Shown here: piece after piece, positions 60,260 through 64,000 of the stretch
How the letters are laid out: the number at the start of each line of letters is the position of its first letter
Numbering within the stretch: position 1 is the stretch's first letter
Assembly: GCA_050293315.1 (NCBI GenBank)
Contig: JBNKMS010000031.1
Span: forward strand, 131,610 to 195,609
Reading direction: 5' to 3'
DNA length: 64,000 nt
DNA from: CBFDBF01 sp050293315
GTDB lineage: Bacteria > Pseudomonadota > Gammaproteobacteria > Chromatiales > Chromatiaceae
The notes under the pieces: model-generated
What the model saw: only the letters and a program-made list of their open reading frames with translations
The model's database searches: none
Told to the model about the DNA's origin: nothing
Position numbers and translations under genes: made by a program

Positions 60260-62605
60260 GTGACCGTTTCACACGCTGGTAGTCATCCCTTGATAATAAT
60301 TAAAACGAACCGGGCACGGATTGCTCCGCGACCCGCAGCCGGGCTACTGCTCGCTCTTCTGTATGCCTGTGCCCCAATCGCCTCTGCAGCCAGTTTCACT
60401 ATTCAATCGTGGCAGACCGTAGGCAGCCAGACCCTGAACAGCTGGGAGGTCGGAATAGTCCTGCCGGGCGGAACCATCAGCACAGTGGCCAACAACGACA
60501 TCGCCATCGACGGCAGCACTGCCGATTATGCCTCTGTCAACAACATGGGCACGATAGTGACCACTGGCGACTCGGCCGACGGCATCAATCTTAATAATAA
60601 CAACGTGGCTACCAATAGCGGCACCATCACCACAGTTGGTAACGACGCCTTCGGTATTGCATCCATGGACGGCAATACCCTCAGCAACAGCGGCACTATC
60701 ACCACCAACGGTCTTGTCGCTGACGCCCTCAACGGCCGTGACGACAACCGAATCAGCAATAGTGGCACGCTCATAACCAATGGTGATGATTCATATGGCA
60801 TCGCCGGCAGATTTGGTAACACCCTCAGCAACAGCGGCAGCGTCACTACCACTGGGGCAGACGCCTACGGCATCTTAGCCCTTGTTAGTAACAGAGTCAC
60901 TAACAGCGGCAGCATTGTCACCGGCGGTCTAAACGGCCACGCCATATATGCCTGGGACGATAACAGCATTACCAACAACGGCAGCATCACCACCAACGGA
61001 ATCTTATCTGTCGGCATCCTGGCTGATGGTGATTTCAACACCATCATTAATAACGGCACCATAACAACAAACGCTGCCGGCTCTGACGCAGTCGTCGGAT
61101 TTTTCGACAACACCATTATTAACAACGGCGCCATCATTACCAATGCAATAGATAGTTTCGGTATCTATGTCTGGGACGACAACAGCATCACCAATAACGG
61201 CTCAATAACCACAATCGGTGACGATAGTGATGGTATAGACGTTGGTGATGACAACACTATCCATAACAGGGGGACGATCACGGTTGGTGGTATCGATGCC
61301 GACGGTATCGATGCTGATGACAATAACACCATCTTCAATAGCGGCACTATCATCGCCAGCGGCGCCGATGGCGGCAACAGTGCATCCGCTATCGAGGTCG
61401 ACAACAACAATGTGATCATAAACTCCGGCACCCTGATCTCCATCCAGGACCAGGCCATCAATCTGGTTGGCGGCAACAACACAGTGCACCTGCTTGGCGG
61501 CAGCGTCATTCAGGGCGGCATCACCCTGGCTGCAGCCAGCAATAGATTTATCTACGGCAACGGCCTCAACTCGGCCCTGACCTTTAGCACCAACCTGCCT
61601 GCCAGCATAGATAGCAACGGCATGCCCTACGCCATTAATGGAATGATGGTGGCCACGGTAGACACCACCGGGTTTGCGATGGAAGACGAGGTGGTGACCG
61701 ATATAAGTGATTGTGGGCACAACGGCATCGAACGCCGCCTTGGGCGTGTCCGCGCCACAACCGGGAGCGGCGCCTGGGGCAGCCTATGCGGCAATCTCCG
61801 GCGTCAACGCGACTCCGGGCCGGCGGTGGATGCGCGCCATTCACTGGGTGGGATAGTGATCGGCAGTGACAACATCTTTGCCTCAGACCGGCACCTTGGC
61901 TGGATGCTAGGGTTCTCCAGCAGCAGGGTAGAGGTGGATTACGATGCACAGGAGATAGAGCTACAGAGCATATTCGGCGGCATCTATGGCGGACGCCAAC
62001 TCGACGACGGCTCATTTGTTGATCTATCTTTTATGGGCGGCCACATCAGACACGACAGCGACCGCCATATGGTCAACAACCTGGTAAGCGGTGGACTCCA
62101 GACCGCCAGTGCCGACTACGACGGCTATTTCATCTCCCCCGGGGTGCGTATCGGCACCACGACTGAGTGGTTTGGCCGTACCCTCCGCCCCAGTCTGGAC
62201 ATCCGTTACGCCGGCATGCGCCTGGACGGCTATAGCGAGAGCGGCTCCGCCGCAAACCTGACCGCAGACGACCGCACCATCCATACCCTGAGCACCCGCG
62301 CCAAGCTGTCGTTTCTCTCTGATATGCAGATAGAGGGCGGACGCACCCTGCGCCAGGAGGGCTATGTCGGCCTGGCCGGACGCTTCAACCTGGGCGGCGA
62401 CCAGGCCAGCATCAAACTGCTGGGCAGCAGCATCGACTTCGACTACGGCGGTGAAGACACCAACCTGGGCCTGATCGTAGGCTTCAACGCCACCCTTGGC
62501 GGAAGAGAAGGGGCAGGGCAGATCATGGCCGGCCTCGATGGCCAACTAGATATAGACGGCAGCACCGACCTATCTGCCCATATCGACGCGGTTATTCCGT
62601 TTTAG
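60260..62605 (+). CDS. Autotransporter with tandem-repeat passenger domain
   Basis: 781 residues: a signal region with a hydrophobic core (AGLLLALLYACAPIASA, cleavage near 43), a passenger made of about 13 imperfect repeats of 22-24 residues (about 92-400; unit NxITNSGTITTNGxDAxGI), a linker, and a C-terminal outer-membrane beta-barrel (about 535-781) ending in Phe (DAVIPF). The repeats predict a beta-helix on the cell surface, probably adhesive. The GTG at 60260 lacks a good ribosome binding site; TTG at 60291 is an alternative. A short acidic Cys-containing segment (VVTDISDCGHNG) precedes the barrel. Confidence 0.9.
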   Translation: MTVSHAGSHPLIIIKTNRARIAPRPAAGLLLALLYACAPIASAASFTIQSWQTVGSQTLNSWEVGIVLPGGTISTVANNDIAIDGSTADYASVNNMGTIVTTGDSADGINLNNNNVATNSGTITTVGNDAFGIASMDGNTLSNSGTITTNGLVADALNGRDDNRISNSGTLITNGDDSYGIAGRFGNTLSNSGSVTTTGADAYGILALVSNRVTNSGSIVTGGLNGHAIYAWDDNSITNNGSITTNGILSVGILADGDFNTIINNGTITTNAAGSDAVVGFFDNTIINNGAIITNAIDSFGIYVWDDNSITNNGSITTIGDDSDGIDVGDDNTIHNRGTITVGGIDADGIDADDNNTIFNSGTIIASGADGGNSASAIEVDNNNVIINSGTLISIQDQAINLVGGNNTVHLLGGSVIQGGITLAAASNRFIYGNGLNSALTFSTNLPASIDSNGMPYAINGMMVATVDTTGFAMEDEVVTDISDCGHNGIERRLGRVRATTGSGAWGSLCGNLRRQRDSGPAVDARHSLGGIVIGSDNIFASDRHLGWMLGFSSSRVEVDYDAQEIELQSIFGGIYGGRQLDDGSFVDLSFMGGHIRHDSDRHMVNNLVSGGLQTASADYDGYFISPGVRIGTTTEWFGRTLRPSLDIRYAGMRLDGYSESGSAANLTADDRTIHTLSTRAKLSFLSDMQIEGGRTLRQEGYVGLAGRFNLGGDQASIKLLGSSIDFDYGGEDTNLGLIVGFNATLGGREGAGQIMAGLDGQLDIDGSTDLSAHIDAVIPF
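60530..61450 (+). repeat. Tandem 66-72 bp coding repeats in autotransporter passenger
   Basis: About 13 diverged in-frame repeats, each with an AACAGCGGCACC-type core coding NSGT followed by ATCACCACC. They are likely to undergo slippage or recombination that changes passenger length. Confidence 0.8.
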
Positions 62606-62792
62606 GGGCGTCTCAACCCGATACCCAGTTATAACGTGGCTTGACCGCGGGATCCAGATAGGGAGATACTCAGGATACCGACTAACAGCAAATGGAATAT
62701 CGCTGCGCCTGTTTTATCTCTTCTTCGCAGTATATTTCAATCAAGAAAAGGGATCTGCCCTCTTTGTGGAACAACATGTCGAAGGAGTTGAT

Positions 62793-63512
62793 ATGGAACA
62801 GATTCGGATTTCTGGCAAAGATCTTGGGTATGTTGCGTTGCCAGATTTTTGTCCACGTTGTTTTTGGATCAAACGAAAGATTCCCAGGAGTCCCCCGTAT
62901 CAAATCTTCCCTGGAATATTTAGTTCAATAGATGCGTATAGCAAAAAGGTAATTCACAGCTGGTTTGATCGACACGGGTCGGCTACTCCTTGGTTAACTG
63001 ATTTGGGTGCACTCGAAAGCTATATCGATCCTCCTCATTTTACTAAGTTCAATACAATAGACCACACAACGAATACTTTGCTTACCGGCGCTCCTGACGG
63101 AATTTACGTACGGCCAAGTAGCGAAAAGATCATTGTCGATTACAAGACGGCGAAATTCACGCCTAGCCAAGATGCACTGCTCCCAGTTTATCAAACCCAG
63201 CTAAATGTGTACGCAATCATTGCTCACGCAGTCGGCATTAAACCTGTTACTGAATTGTACCTAATTTATACTGAACCAATGACAGGTGTGAAGGATGCTG
63301 ACACAGATTCGATTCATAGAGAGAGCGAGTTTAATATGGGATTTGCTAGCGGCGTGCACCAAGTTGAGATAAATCCTGGTCTAGTACCACCGCTACTTGT
63401 GCAGGTGCGAGAGATCTTGAGCATGGATTCTCCACCAAACCGTCAGAATGAATGCAAAGATTGCGAAAAGGTTGATGCAATAGTGAAATTGCTAGAGGCA
63501 GAAACCGGCTAA
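62793..63512 (+). CDS. PD-(D/E)XK nuclease family protein (Cas4/RecB-like)
   Basis: 239 residues. LTGAPDGIYV and IIVDYKTAKF (about 96-128) give the Asp and the Asp-x-Lys of the nuclease core, followed by YQTQLNVYAIIAHAVG (the QxxxY helix). Cys pairs at the N-terminus (CPRCFWI) and C-terminus (ECKDCEKV) resemble the Fe-S cluster Cys of Cas4/AddB, though one N-terminal pair is all I see. The ATG at 62793 has AAGGAG 5-6 bases upstream. No cas gene or CRISPR is near, so it may be a solo or defence-linked nuclease. Confidence 0.85.
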   Translation: MEQIRISGKDLGYVALPDFCPRCFWIKRKIPRSPPYQIFPGIFSSIDAYSKKVIHSWFDRHGSATPWLTDLGALESYIDPPHFTKFNTIDHTTNTLLTGAPDGIYVRPSSEKIIVDYKTAKFTPSQDALLPVYQTQLNVYAIIAHAVGIKPVTELYLIYTEPMTGVKDADTDSIHRESEFNMGFASGVHQVEINPGLVPPLLVQVREILSMDSPPNRQNECKDCEKVDAIVKLLEAETG

Positions 63513-63652
63513 CAATAATTTCCCGCTAACTATTTTTAAAGCATTTGCACTTCAACTAAATATCAAAGCAGTTAAGGATAAGCGGTGCTACTGACGGTTA
63601 AATGGAGAGAAAAAGATACATTTAAATAAATTAACAATGGAATAGATTGACT

Positions 63653-64000
63653 ATGGATGCTAAATCATTATTTGAATTGGCTTCTGCCGTTCTTGCATCA
63701 TTAGGTGGAGGTATCGTAATTGTATATGCTTTCTCTAACTATATTGGGAAGTTATGGGCAAACAGACTTATGGATAATGAGCGAGCTGAACATGCCAAAA
63801 ATCTTGAGCGTTTAAGAAATGATCTTTCCAGAGAGATGGAAAGCTATAAAATTCAACTTAAAAAATCTGAAATAATATTCGAAAAACAATTATTGGCCGC
63901 ATCAGAATTAATGACAATAGTTCGCTCTAATGTGCCTGCGCACCATGAAGATGCAGTAATTTATGAAATACGCATAAAAAAAATGATCAGAGACTTTGAT
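63653..64000 (+). CDS. Membrane-anchored coiled-coil protein (5' part)
   Basis: 116 codons to the window edge, still open. N-terminal membrane helix (about 11-32, SAVLASLGGGIVIVYAFSNY), then a strongly helical charged part (NERAEHAKNLERLRNDLSRE) followed by FEKQLLAASELMTIV. The family is not recognised, but small membrane proteins with such a coiled coil are common in defence and cassette regions. An ATG at 63653; the ribosome binding site is weak. Lower G+C than the core genes, together with the neighbour at 62793, suggests acquired DNA. Confidence 0.65.
   Translation, partial: MDAKSLFELASAVLASLGGGIVIVYAFSNYIGKLWANRLMDNERAEHAKNLERLRNDLSREMESYKIQLKKSEIIFEKQLLAASELMTIVRSNVPAHHEDAVIYEIRIKKMIRDFD

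Noticed and set aside
60530..61450. CRISPR-like repeats
   Set aside because: The repeats are in frame, diverged and without unique spacers; they code the autotransporter passenger.
62692..62931. Separate 79-codon frame overlapping the nuclease start
   Set aside because: It overlaps the nuclease gene in another frame and lacks a ribosome binding site or family similarity.

Overview
The window is chromosomal DNA of a gammaproteobacterium. The evidence is gene order and protein type: thrS-infC-rpmI-rplT-pheS-pheT-ihfA followed by a MerR-type regulator, smc-zipA-ligA, parE/parC, a YgfZ/GcvT protein, and a full AmmeMemoRadiSam gene set. Two proteins carry VPxPxxVWLL exosortase sorting tails, which points to an environmental, biofilm-forming lineage. 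I cannot name the genus from sequence alone.

Layout. 1-5.4 kb: the 3' end of uvrB, then a leftward four-gene efflux operon (HlyD-type adaptor, MacB/LolD-type ATPase, two FtsX/MacB permeases). 5.5-6.8 kb: a YajD-type HNH protein converging on an exported matrixin-like metalloprotease. 7.0-14.6 kb: tRNA-Val(GAC), the translation operon thrS to the MerR-type regulator, and tRNA-Pro(GGG). 14.6-18.1 kb: a small integron-type cassette array (array 1) between copies of an intergenic repeat. 18.1-33.3 kb: mscS, an HDOD protein, ygfZ, an RNB-domain nuclease, amrA/amrB/amrS, trmO, a chemotaxis receptor, a rhodanese, a HIT protein, a PhoD-like phosphatase, and small exported proteins. 33.4-39.8 kb: a larger leftward cassette array (array 2). 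40.1-54.3 kb: two UDP-sugar genes and queF, then smc, zipA, ligA, parE, a CNP1-like protein and parC. 54.4-55.6 kb: a third short cassette array (array 3). 55.7-64 kb: a BtuFCD-like importer, a DUF3581 protein, a repeat-rich autotransporter, a Cas4/RecB-like nuclease, and the start of a membrane coiled-coil protein.

Main discovery. Three arrays of small promoterless genes are separated by attC-like recombination sites. In eight cassettes the 7-9 bases at the start (GTTRRRY type) are exactly complementary to the bases at that cassette's own 3' end, the hallmark of integron cassettes; several others match with one change. No integrase gene is present in the window. Arrays 1 and 2 start with the same 66-bp leader (about 49 of 66 positions identical by hand alignment), made of two 25-bp tandem repeats that end in a TATAAT-like box next to the first GTT. 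Array 3 keeps only the last part of it. This leader is the best candidate for the attachment site and cassette promoter of the arrays. Most cassette products are unknown proteins, often exported or membrane-bound.

Repeats. Several intergenic repeat families occur: a 77-bp element with an ATTGCGCC palindrome, a CCCGCGGnnTGACCGCGGG palindrome, an AACGCAAAGGACGC-type repeat, and a circularly permuted GCCCATGGATGGGC element. They cluster around the arrays and the 60-kb region.
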